DNA from: JAAYYM01 sp964483155
GTDB lineage: Bacteria; Bacillota; Clostridia; Lachnospirales; Lachnospiraceae
Assembly (NCBI GenBank): GCA_964483155.1
Contig: CAZAAC010000058.1
Span: 1-12,631, forward strand
DNA length: 12,631 nucleotides
Direction of reading: 5' to 3'
Every line of letters starts with the position of its first letter. Within the stretch, counting starts at the first letter, position 1. The notes under the pieces are model-generated. The model worked only from the letters and a program-made list of their open reading frames with translations, did no database searches and was not told the DNA's origin. Position numbers and translations under genes: made by a program. Below, piece after piece: positions 1-6,801 of the stretch.

Positions 1-64
1 CGAGTGCCTTAACGCCAGGAAAGGTTTTGGTGATATTCTTCATTTCCAATATGATGTTAGCCAA
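1..64 (-). CDS. mmsA: Multiple-sugar ABC transporter ATP-binding protein, N-terminal fragment (MmsA/GguA-like)
   Basis: Only the first 21 codons are in the window; the gene runs off the left edge. Reading leftward from a TTG start at 62-64, the peptide begins MANIILEMKNITKTFPGVKAL. This is the typical opening of sugar-importer ATPases of the MglA/XylG/GguA type, with the A-loop stretch (TKTFPGVKAL) that precedes the Walker A motif. The TTG start is chosen because a GGGAGG Shine-Dalgarno sequence lies 7-8 bases upstream, whereas the internal ATG eight codons in has none. It follows the ChvE-type binding-protein gene by about 110 bp on the same strand, which is the standard binding protein-ATPase-permease order. 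It should energise uptake of the sugars bound by that protein. Walker motifs and the second ATPase domain cannot be checked here. Confidence 0.85.
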   Translation of the reverse strand, partial: MANIILEMKNITKTFPGVKAL

Positions 65-113
65 TTGTATCCCTCCCACTATCTAATCAGTTTTGTTTTT
101 ATTCAGAATATAA

Positions 114-137
114 CAGGCGGGTTTTAAATCCCGCCTG
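114..137 (-). promoter_or_regulatory. Intercistronic GC-rich hairpin between binding-protein and ATPase genes
   Basis: A perfect 8-bp stem, CAGGCGGG paired with CCCGCCTG around an 8-base AT loop, lies between the stop codon of the binding-protein gene and the start of the ATPase gene. On the minus strand it is followed by TTATATTC rather than a run of T, so it is a poor intrinsic terminator. In sugar ABC operons such hairpins commonly protect the 3' end of the binding-protein mRNA or cause partial termination, giving much more binding protein than ATPase. That role is inferred here; the stem itself is directly visible. Confidence 0.7.
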
Positions 138-175
138 CATATTACAATCTTTCAGAATGAATGTTTAACTACAGA

Positions 176-1333
176 CTACTGAGCTAATTGTTCTTCTGTA
201 TAGTATCCTGAATCAACTAATAATTCTTTGTAGTTGTCCTTATCTGCAAATTTAGGATCGCAGAGATATGAAGGAACTATCATTTTGCCGTTATCATAAT
301 CTGTTGTGTTATTAACTGGAGCTTCTCCGCCCTTCATGATAGCATCAACCATTTCAACTGTCTTAGCTGCTAAGTCACGAGTATCTTTAAATACTGACAT
401 TGACTGTTTTCCAGCGATGATGTTTGGCATATTAGCGATATCACAATCCTGACCTGTAAGTACTGGCCATTCTCCATTGTATGAGCTTTCTAATGCATTC
501 TGAGCACCAAGTGATGTAGAATCATTTGAACAGCAGATAGCATCAATTAATGTACCATCAGCATAGTATGAAGAAATGATATTTTCCATTCTGCTCTGTG
601 CATTCTCTGTTGACCATGAAGCTGTTGCTACTTCAGCAAACTCTGTCTGGCCAGACTGAACTACGATTTTGCCTGCATCAATGTACTCTTTAAGAACGTC
701 CATAGCGCCTGCATAGAAAAGAAGTGCATTGTTGTCGCCTGGGTCACCTGCAAGGAATTCTACATTGAAAGGTCCTTCTGCATTTTCAAGATCTAAAGCA
801 TCTCTTACATATTCGCCCTGCATTGTACCAACTTTGTAGTTGTCAAATGAAGCATAGTAAGAAACTGCATCTGTGTTCATGATCAAACGATCATAAGCGA
901 TTACAGGAACGCCTGCTTCTTTAGCCTGCTCTAAAACTGTTCCAAGAGCACTACCATCGATAGAAGCTACAACGAGTAATTTACATCCATTAGCAATCAT
1001 GTTCTCAAGAACTGAAACCTGAGTAGCAACGTCGTTATTAGCATACTGAAGATCTACTTCATATCCTGCTTCTTCCAACTGTGCTTTCATGTTTTCACCA
1101 TCTTGATTCCAACGCTGTAAATCTTTTGTAGGCATAGCTACACCTACGAGTCCGCCTGCTGCTTCTGCTGCTGGAGCTGCTTCTTCTGCTGCTGGAGCTG
1201 CTTCTTCTTCTGCTGCTGGAGCTGCTTCTTCTGTTGCTGCTGGAGCTGCTTCTTCTGTTTTTGCGCCACAGCCTGCAAGTAATGTTGCTACCATTGCTAC
1301 GCTGAGTACTACACTAAGTAATTTTCTTTTCAT
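176..1333 (-). CDS. chvE: Multiple-monosaccharide ABC transporter substrate-binding lipoprotein (ChvE-like)
   Basis: The 385-residue protein captures monosaccharides outside the membrane and delivers them to the ABC transporter whose ATPase gene follows. It has a lipoprotein signal peptide ending in the lipobox LLAGC, with Cys22 as the lipidated residue. Next comes a low-complexity linker (about residues 26-60) built from EEAAPAA heptapeptides, then a periplasmic-binding-protein fold from about residue 61. Stretches characteristic of ChvE/GguB proteins are present: VGVAMPTKDLQRW, VASIDGSAL, VIAYDRLI, FDNYKVG, GDPGDNNALLFY, TGQDCD and VFKDTRDLA. These loops line the sugar site in this family. 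The ATG is preceded by GGGAGG about 10 bases upstream. The sugar may be xylose, arabinose, glucose or galactose and cannot be fixed from sequence alone. The gene has its own candidate promoter and lies downstream of a sugar-sensing two-component operon that probably controls it. Confidence 0.92.
   Translation of the reverse strand: MKRKLLSVVLSVAMVATLLAGCGAKTEEAAPAATEEAAPAAEEEAAPAAEEAAPAAEAAGGLVGVAMPTKDLQRWNQDGENMKAQLEEAGYEVDLQYANNDVATQVSVLENMIANGCKLLVVASIDGSALGTVLEQAKEAGVPVIAYDRLIMNTDAVSYYASFDNYKVGTMQGEYVRDALDLENAEGPFNVEFLAGDPGDNNALLFYAGAMDVLKEYIDAGKIVVQSGQTEFAEVATASWSTENAQSRMENIISSYYADGTLIDAICCSNDSTSLGAQNALESSYNGEWPVLTGQDCDIANMPNIIAGKQSMSVFKDTRDLAAKTVEMVDAIMKGGEAPVNNTTDYDNGKMIVPSYLCDPKFADKDNYKELLVDSGYYTEEQLAQ
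1167..1256 (-). repeat. Four 21-bp coding repeats in the ChvE-like linker
   Basis: Four identical copies of a 21-bp unit (on the plus strand GCTGCTGGAGCTGCTTCTTC plus T) lie at 1167-1187, 1188-1208, 1212-1232 and 1236-1256. The first two abut; the later ones are separated by a single codon, TCT and GTT respectively. On the coding strand each unit gives the heptapeptide EEAAPAA. Together they form the flexible tether between the lipidated cysteine and the sugar-binding domain. Nucleotide identity among copies suggests recent duplication, and unit loss or gain would keep the frame. Confidence 0.9.
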
Positions 1334-1385
1334 CTTTGAAAATCCTCCCTTGAAATATTATGTTGTTACAACTTGTTACTCGTAA

Positions 1386-1413
1386 ACTATAACATACTTC
1401 TAATAGTACATAA
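1386..1413 (-). promoter_or_regulatory. Candidate extended -10 promoter for the ChvE-like gene
   Basis: On the minus strand TGTTATAGT (1386-1394) matches an extended -10 element (TGN-TATAGT). A weak -35, TTATGT, lies 16 bases upstream at 1408-1413. Transcription would start near 1379, leaving a leader of about 46 bases before the ATG. Just upstream of the -35, at 1421-1439, lies the tandem TGAAAATT-TGAAGAAC. Just downstream of the -10 there are two GTAACAA copies 10 bp apart (1363-1379). A weak -35 with nearby repeats suits an activator-dependent promoter, plausibly served by the YesN-type regulator; this is inference. The rest of the 1334-1529 gap shows no gene and no convincing terminator. 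Confidence 0.45.
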
Positions 1414-1529
1414 TTGTTAAGTTCTTCAAATTTTCATTCTGTATTACTTTTATGTTCCATGATACTAGCATTTTTTTGGCTTGATTCCTGCTATTCTGCA
1501 AATAAATCCTGTTGCATTATAGTTGCATC

Positions 1530-2570
1530 TTATTGCACAACATTCATATATACATCTTCTTTTAGATGAAAACCACTTTCAATGACGACCTCATCCATAT
1601 TCTCCTTTGTAACTTTAATTGGTTCTAGTGTCACACAAGGAATTTCATAAGCCCCATCCATGTAAGTTTCCTCTATCCCCATGTCTTCGTTTTTGGCAAG
1701 CATCACTGCATACTCGGCAGCCGCTTTTGCCAGTTTCTCTACTGGTTTGTATACTGTCATCAATTGTGTTCCTTCCACGATTCGTTGGCATGCCTCCAAC
1801 TCTGCATCCTGTCCAACCACAAGAATCTTTCCAGCTAGTCGCAATTCGGATAGAGCTTTAATCGCCTGCCCTGCTAGATTATCATTTCCACACATAATTG
1901 CATCTACATTTAATACTCTGGAAAAGTGGTCATTAATATAGATATATGCTGACTCAGCACGCCAAGCCTCTGCATAAGTGATATCAACAATTTCTTCTTT
2001 ACTTCGAATTGCAACCGATGAAAATCCTGCATTCACCATTGCAACATTACTGTCCGTGGTGGGACCACTAATCATAATAATCTTTCCACCGCTTCCGATT
2101 TCTCGATAAATTGCTTCTGCCATCATTCTACCGACCGCTTCATTGTCAAATGATATATAAAGGTCCGTATTTGCATATTTAATTGGTCTATCATATGCAA
2201 TTACTTTTATTCCTTCTTTTTTTGCTGCTGTAACAACAGATGCCAGTTTTTCCCCGTCAATTGGAATAATAACAATGACGTCCACTTTCTTTTCAATAAA
2301 ATACTCTATCTGCGCTATCTGCTCATCTATTTCTCCATTTGCGTTTTGCACGTTGACCTCAGCGCCTAATTCCTTTGCCGCAGCTACAAATACATCTCTA
2401 TCTCTCTGCCATCTTTCTATCACAAAGGAATCAAAACTCATTCCAATTTCCAGTTCTTTTTCTGCCTCTTCTACATTTTCTTCATTTACATCTTCTGCTT
2501 GGCTACACCCAGCCATCGACATGGCACTTATACACAAAATGATAAATCCAATCCATTTTCTAATTCTCAT
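1530..2570 (-). CDS. xylF: XylF-like D-xylose/sugar-binding lipoprotein, last gene of the sensor operon
   Basis: A 346-residue extracytoplasmic sugar-binding protein. The signal peptide ends in the lipobox SMAGC with Cys22, followed by a short acidic linker and a type I periplasmic-binding fold. It shares hallmark stretches of E. coli XylF (recalled, not aligned by program): ERWQRDRD, VQNANG, VIIPIDG, VIAYDRPI, YISFDNEAVG, GQDAE and MTVYKP. The ATG overlaps the response-regulator stop codon as ATGA (2567-2570), and a strong AAGGAGGG lies inside the regulator's 3' end, so the two are translationally coupled. No permease or ATPase of its own is next to it. It may donate sugar to the ChvE-associated transporter downstream, or act as a second ligand source for the sensor. 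A substrate other than xylose is possible. Confidence 0.82.
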   Translation of the reverse strand: MRIRKWIGFIILCISAMSMAGCSQAEDVNEENVEEAEKELEIGMSFDSFVIERWQRDRDVFVAAAKELGAEVNVQNANGEIDEQIAQIEYFIEKKVDVIVIIPIDGEKLASVVTAAKKEGIKVIAYDRPIKYANTDLYISFDNEAVGRMMAEAIYREIGSGGKIIMISGPTTDSNVAMVNAGFSSVAIRSKEEIVDITYAEAWRAESAYIYINDHFSRVLNVDAIMCGNDNLAGQAIKALSELRLAGKILVVGQDAELEACQRIVEGTQLMTVYKPVEKLAKAAAEYAVMLAKNEDMGIEETYMDGAYEIPCVTLEPIKVTKENMDEVVIESGFHLKEDVYMNVVQ

Positions 2571-4165
2571 ACACCTTTTCCCTCCTTATATTCCGTGGGA
2601 GTCACACCTACATTTTTCTTAAAAATTCGACTGAAATAGTTTGGATCTGCATATCCAATTTCTCCACATATCTCTTTCATACTAAACTCTGAATTAGTGA
2701 GCAATTTCTTTGCCTGCTCCATACGTATATTTGTCACGTACTCAATGAAATTTTCTCCTGTCTCCTCTTTAAACAGTTTGCTAAAATAGTATGGACTAAT
2801 TTCTACCTCCCTGGATACATCATCCAGAGAAATATCCCTTCTGTAATGAGAATCAATATATGTCTTTGCTTTTGCAATAATCCCACTGGATTGTTCTTCC
2901 TTCTTAGAAGTAACATTTCTACTTGCTTCTGTAACTTTAAGTACAAACCAATTACGAAGTTCATCATAATTTTGTATTGCCATAAGTGACGGCAGGTAAT
3001 CCTGTCTCGAACGAAAATGATATGTCATTCCACCCGTTTCGTATACGACATGTTCAGCCCAAAGTACAAATTCCAGACATTTAAGTTTAATGTCCGTCAT
3101 GTATTCTCCATAAGTATCAATCATCCAATCAAAAAACTGATTTGCATATGATTGTGTCCCACTTACATCTCCCTTTTCAGTTTTCTCGAAAAGATTTTTC
3201 TCTGTATCAATCGGATAATCCGCTTCATAATCTAATGCAAAAGGTAAATCCTCCACATGAGCGACAGAACCAGTTGTATTAATTAAAGATGTCAATGCTT
3301 CCTGATAAGACGCCATGGATTCGTTCAATTTTTTAACAGAGCCGATGCCGATTCTGAATTGAACATCTATCCTTTTTTTCATTTTTCTTGCCATTTCTCT
3401 TGCTTTCTCAATAATCGTAATACGGGTGTTGTAATCCATCCCAAGCTCCTTACAAGGGATAAATGCTGCCACCTTATTTGCCATGACAGAACCCATAATA
3501 CACGGGAAAAATTCTTTTACGATTTCTCGCAATTCCTGATATTCACTTTGTGCACGAATACTAGCTCCTACAGCATTTGTCATATAATTGCCTTCCTGTG
3601 TTTCTCCGCATATCATGACGAGCATATATCCATAATCTTCTTCTATCCCTAATAAATGCTTAAAATTCTCTATATCTTTGTCAAAGTGCTCCTGAAATAA
3701 AATAGAATAGATTAAACCATTTTCAATAATAGGAACAACTGTCTCCATCTTCTCTCTGATAAGCAAATCTTCGCTTCTACGCTCGCGTTCGGCATCAATA
3801 ATTGTCATTGCTTTTTTCAGTACTTCAACAATCTTAAATTGATCAACTGGCTTGTTCAGATAATCAAGCACACCAAGATTAATCGCTTCTTTTGCATAAT
3901 CAAACTTATCATAAGCAGACATAACAATAAATATAGTTGCAGGATTTATCTTGCTGATTTCGCGCATCGCATCAATACCATTAATACCAGGCATCTGAAT
4001 ATCCATAATTGCAATGTCCGGTCTAAAGTGCTCTGTCAATTCTATTACACTTCTACCCGTTTTTGCAAAATCTACAATACAATCCGTGTCAAAATGTTTT
4101 TCAATTATAAATTTAAGAGAATCAATTACTATCCCCTCGTCATCTGCCAACATTATCCTATACAT
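2567..4165 (-). CDS. YesN-type response regulator (receiver domain plus AraC-family DNA-binding domain)
   Basis: Cytoplasmic transcription factor, 532 residues from the chosen start. The receiver domain occupies roughly residues 1-120. It has the acidic pair Asp8-Asp9, phosphoacceptor Asp55 in IAIMDIQMPG, Ser83 and Lys105 in LNKP, so all key residues are present. A long central region (about 120-420) has no domain I can name, as is usual for YesN proteins. The C-terminus (about 425-528) carries two helix-turn-helix motifs of the AraC type (SLDDVSREVEISPYYFSKLF and MKEICGEIGYADPNYFSRIF). An ATG at 4177 would add MENS, but AAAGG directly abuts it. The ATG at 4165 has GGAG six bases upstream and begins one base after the kinase stop codon, so it is preferred. 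It is the likely partner of the adjacent kinase and probably activates the downstream sugar-transport genes. Confidence 0.92.
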   Translation of the reverse strand: MYRIMLADDEGIVIDSLKFIIEKHFDTDCIVDFAKTGRSVIELTEHFRPDIAIMDIQMPGINGIDAMREISKINPATIFIVMSAYDKFDYAKEAINLGVLDYLNKPVDQFKIVEVLKKAMTIIDAERERRSEDLLIREKMETVVPIIENGLIYSILFQEHFDKDIENFKHLLGIEEDYGYMLVMICGETQEGNYMTNAVGASIRAQSEYQELREIVKEFFPCIMGSVMANKVAAFIPCKELGMDYNTRITIIEKAREMARKMKKRIDVQFRIGIGSVKKLNESMASYQEALTSLINTTGSVAHVEDLPFALDYEADYPIDTEKNLFEKTEKGDVSGTQSYANQFFDWMIDTYGEYMTDIKLKCLEFVLWAEHVVYETGGMTYHFRSRQDYLPSLMAIQNYDELRNWFVLKVTEASRNVTSKKEEQSSGIIAKAKTYIDSHYRRDISLDDVSREVEISPYYFSKLFKEETGENFIEYVTNIRMEQAKKLLTNSEFSMKEICGEIGYADPNYFSRIFKKNVGVTPTEYKEGKGV

Positions 4166-4166
4166 G

Positions 4167-5657
4167 CTATTCTCCATCCTTTGCTTTCGGTATTCTAATT
4201 ATTACCTCTGTTCCTTTATTTTCACCTTCGCTCTGAATTACAAAGATATCATCACTTTCAAAATACATTTGCAGTCTGGCGATAACATTTTCTAATCCTA
4301 CTCCGTTTGAATCATTGGACGATTCAGACTCTTTTACTTCTTTCTCCATAATTTCTCGGATTCGTTCTGCTGGAATTCCTACTCCATTATCTTTTATGCT
4401 AATGCAAATATTATGATTATCTTGATACACCGATAATGTAATGAGTCCCTCACGCTCAATATTTCTAATTCCATAATTAACACTATTCTCCACAATTGGT
4501 TGAAGTATCATACTCGGCATTTTTATTGACGTAAGACTCGAATCAATGTTTTTCTCAAAGTGAATTTCTCCTGAAAAACGCACATTCAATATATAGATAT
4601 AATTATCTACCAGTTCTATTTCTTCTTCAATTGTAACGCTACCATTATTCTTCTTCACGTTGTACCGAAAAAAGTCAGCCATGTTTTGTATATACACATA
4701 TGTTCTGTCTGCATCCTCCATCATTGCAAGCTGCGCGCCTGCGTTCAGTGTATTAAACAGAAAATGCGGATTAATCTGGGCCTGAAGATACTTCAACTGC
4801 GCATCCTTAAGATGCGTTTCCATCGTTAGTTCCTTTTCTTTCATAGCGCTTTCCATTTCCATCCTTACACGAATCTGCTCTATATATTCCCTAACACTCA
4901 ATATCATTTTATTAAAAGCTTTAGCTACGACCCCGACTTCGTCTCCAGACTTAATCTTCAGCAATTCCACATCCAAACGTCCACTCGCTACTTCATTTGC
5001 TATTTTAGCAAGTTCCTTGAGCGGATTTGTAATACTTCTTGTCATCAAAATAATAATCATGATATTACATAGCGCAACAGCAATCAATATAGAAAGACTT
5101 ACCACCTCTGAATATTTCAGTGAAGACAATAATATTTCATAATTGCTGGAATTATATCTGAATTGCTCGTTATTTAAACTATATATATAGGTATTAATAT
5201 AAGAGAACAGTTCACTTGCTTCTTCATAACTATTCTTATATTTCTCTATATTTCTTCCTCGCTTGCTCTGCACTGTTTCATTTGTAATTCTCAAATAGGT
5301 ATCAGACATGTTCTTAATGCTTTTTTCCATTAAGCGCATATCACTATTTGTCGTCGTTACGTTCAAACTATTAATCAGGTTATTATAATTCTGTTCACTA
5401 CGATAATACTGCTCTATCGCATCAGAGCTTTTTGTATTTAGATAATCAGTCATACTAATTTGAACGTCCGAAAGTGTTTCAGCCAGTTCATTGAGACTAA
5501 CATTACTCCCGTATATTTCATCTATCTTATTAATCATTTGATTTAAATTAAGGTATACAAATACATTTACACCAAACACGATAATTGACGTAAATATAAA
5601 GACAAATATTAATTTTGTTTGAATTGCAAGATTGAACCCGAGTCTAGTTCTCTTCAT
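4167..5657 (-). CDS. LytS/YesM-type membrane sensor histidine kinase
   Basis: A 496-residue kinase. Transmembrane helix 1 spans about residues 14-36, followed by an extracytoplasmic, largely polar and probably helical sensor segment (about 37-183). Transmembrane helix 2 is at about 186-206 and a HAMP linker at about 205-258. The His_kinase domain has His298 in QINPHFLFNTLN as the phosphorylated residue, and the HATPase domain carries the N box (PIVENSVNYGI, Asn391), DNGVGIP (423-429) and NGVGLENV. All catalytic motifs look intact. The ATG at 5657 overlaps the end of the upstream binding-protein gene by 14 bases and has AGAGG 6-7 bases before it. The helical outer domain with no recognisable ligand pocket fits sensing through the anchored binding protein encoded just upstream, as shown for XylFII-LytS in C. 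beijerinckii. The same partnership here is inferred. Confidence 0.93.
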   Translation of the reverse strand: MKRTRLGFNLAIQTKLIFVFIFTSIIVFGVNVFVYLNLNQMINKIDEIYGSNVSLNELAETLSDVQISMTDYLNTKSSDAIEQYYRSEQNYNNLINSLNVTTTNSDMRLMEKSIKNMSDTYLRITNETVQSKRGRNIEKYKNSYEEASELFSYINTYIYSLNNEQFRYNSSNYEILLSSLKYSEVVSLSILIAVALCNIMIIILMTRSITNPLKELAKIANEVASGRLDVELLKIKSGDEVGVVAKAFNKMILSVREYIEQIRVRMEMESAMKEKELTMETHLKDAQLKYLQAQINPHFLFNTLNAGAQLAMMEDADRTYVYIQNMADFFRYNVKKNNGSVTIEEEIELVDNYIYILNVRFSGEIHFEKNIDSSLTSIKMPSMILQPIVENSVNYGIRNIEREGLITLSVYQDNHNICISIKDNGVGIPAERIREIMEKEVKESESSNDSNGVGLENVIARLQMYFESDDIFVIQSEGENKGTEVIIRIPKAKDGE

Positions 5658-6714
5658 CTTCGTCCTCTTTTATTATATAATCTGCAACATTTTCATGCGT
5701 AATAAGGGATATATCGACTGACAGGTACTCACTGACATGCCCTGTGGTAATATATTCGTCCAATGCATCCACACAGTATTTTCCCATTTGATTTGTATCA
5801 ACAGAAATAGAAGCCTGAATGACATCTCTATCAATGGCTTTGAGCGTAGTCTCGGAACAGTAATATCCAATAATATCCATGCTCCCTACCTTGTTGTAAT
5901 CAACCGCAGCCTGATATACGCTTGTTGTATTTAGTTCGTTTAAACAGATCATAATATCTGGAAGATTCTTTGTATCAAGAAAAATGTCACGAATAGATTC
6001 TTCCGCACTAAATGCACTGTCATTATTGACAGCCGCCGTTTCTATTGTTATTTGTGTCATATCCGCGCCTTCTTTTTCTAGCGTTTCTTGAATTGCTCCA
6101 AAAATAATGTTTTGGGAAGAGTCCTGCGCATTCATATTCATCAAAATTAGTATTTTGTGAGTGTCTTTATCAATTAACTTCATAATCTGCTTTCCATACT
6201 CGCCGCCGAGATTGTAATTGCTGACGCCTATATAACTCTTTCTCCCACTTGATAAGCAGTCCCGTAATACCGTAACAACGGGTATTCCTTGTTTGGTTGC
6301 TTTATCTACTAATTCTAATGTTTCCTCACTTTCATCGCCTTCTAGAATAATGCCGTCAACACAGGAATCAATAGCAATCTCCATTAGCTCCTGCTTTGTA
6401 TAGGTTACAGCAAGATTTTTGCCAAGACGTTCTACATAAGCTTCACTTTTATTACCTTCTTCTTTTGCACCCTCGTAGACCGTATTCCAAAAAGCGTCAT
6501 CCAAATCCTGAGAAATAAATGCATAATGTCTATCATACTCGTCATAATCGACGTCTTGCGTTATATTCATACTTGTAACCTGACTTCTAAAATAAATCAA
6601 GCTTAGAGCAGTAACCAGAACCATAATAATAGATACACTTAATAGAAGGAGCGTCAATGCTTTGTCCTTCTTACTAACTTTACCACCTATGTGCTTTCTC
6701 TTATCTTTAGTCAT
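5644..6714 (-). CDS. Membrane-anchored sugar-binding sensor protein (XylFII-like), first gene of the sensor operon
   Basis: The 356-residue protein starts with a basic cytoplasmic tail (MTKDKRKHIGGKVSKK), then one transmembrane helix at about 19-42. A type I periplasmic-binding domain follows (YAFISQDLDDAFW, DGIILEG, IPVVTVLRD, YIGVSNYNLGG, PDIMICLNE). There is no lipobox, so it is held by an uncleaved signal anchor rather than by lipid. Start choice: the open frame extends to a TTG at 6762, but that part is encoded by a terminator hairpin. AAAGGAG lies five bases before the ATG at 6714, so that ATG is used. It is divergent from the XylF and ChvE proteins nearby and has no transporter partner adjacent. 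Its place directly before the kinase, overlapping it by 14 bases, points to a sensory role: binding sugar outside and signalling to the kinase. The ligand is unknown. Confidence 0.85.
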   Translation of the reverse strand: MTKDKRKHIGGKVSKKDKALTLLLLSVSIIMVLVTALSLIYFRSQVTSMNITQDVDYDEYDRHYAFISQDLDDAFWNTVYEGAKEEGNKSEAYVERLGKNLAVTYTKQELMEIAIDSCVDGIILEGDESEETLELVDKATKQGIPVVTVLRDCLSSGRKSYIGVSNYNLGGEYGKQIMKLIDKDTHKILILMNMNAQDSSQNIIFGAIQETLEKEGADMTQITIETAAVNNDSAFSAEESIRDIFLDTKNLPDIMICLNELNTTSVYQAAVDYNKVGSMDIIGYYCSETTLKAIDRDVIQASISVDTNQMGKYCVDALDEYITTGHVSEYLSVDISLITHENVADYIIKEDEDEEN

Positions 6715-6734
6715 ACATGCTCCTTTAAGTGAAC

Positions 6735-6769
6735 AAAAGACTTGGAGAGTAAATACTCCCAAGCCTTTT
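6735..6769 (-). terminator. Intrinsic terminator of ftsH, overlapping the sensor-operon transcript start
   Basis: The core is CTTGGGAGT-ATTT-ACTC(T)CCAAG on the minus strand (6741-6763), with one bulged T. The stem extends outward through a G·T wobble to AAAAG paired with CTTTT, about 15 base pairs in all, so the downstream T tract forms the foot of the stem, as is common in intrinsic terminators. It lies 33 bases after the ftsH stop codon. The hairpin is also flanked by CCTTTTT on the plus strand and so could act in both directions, though no plus-strand gene leads into it. Confidence 0.8.
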
Positions 6770-6770
6770 T

Positions 6771-6798
6771 ATTATACAACATATTATTTACTTTTCAA
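6771..6798 (-). promoter_or_regulatory. SigA-type promoter of the sensor operon
   Basis: On the minus strand TTGAAA (6793-6798) and a perfect TATAAT (6771-6776) are separated by 16 bases. The predicted start is at G6764 or G6765, directly at the base of the terminator hairpin. That gives a leader of about 50 bases ending in AAAGGAG before the ATG at 6714. It begins three bases after the ftsH stop codon. It would drive the anchored binding protein, kinase, regulator and XylF-like gene as one transcript. Confidence 0.75.
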
Positions 6799-6801
6799 AG
6801 T

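Noticed and set aside
1441..1500. Terminator for the sensor operon after the XylF-like gene
   Set aside because: Only a 5-bp TAGCA/TGCTA pairing with a long loop and no T tract is present on the minus strand. Read-through into the ChvE-like gene therefore remains possible.
1619..2622. Plus-strand open frames antisense to the XylF-like gene
   Set aside because: They are low-complexity Ser/Pro/Leu-rich shadow translations lacking Shine-Dalgarno sequences.
3359..4295. Plus-strand open frames antisense to the regulator and kinase genes
   Set aside because: They have no start signals and no family resemblance, and they overlap intact conserved coding sequence.
6715..6762. N-terminal extension of the anchored binding protein (TTG start, MGVFTLQVFCSLKGAC)
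   Set aside because: It is encoded by the ftsH terminator hairpin, has no Shine-Dalgarno sequence, and AAAGGAG sits correctly before the ATG at 6714.
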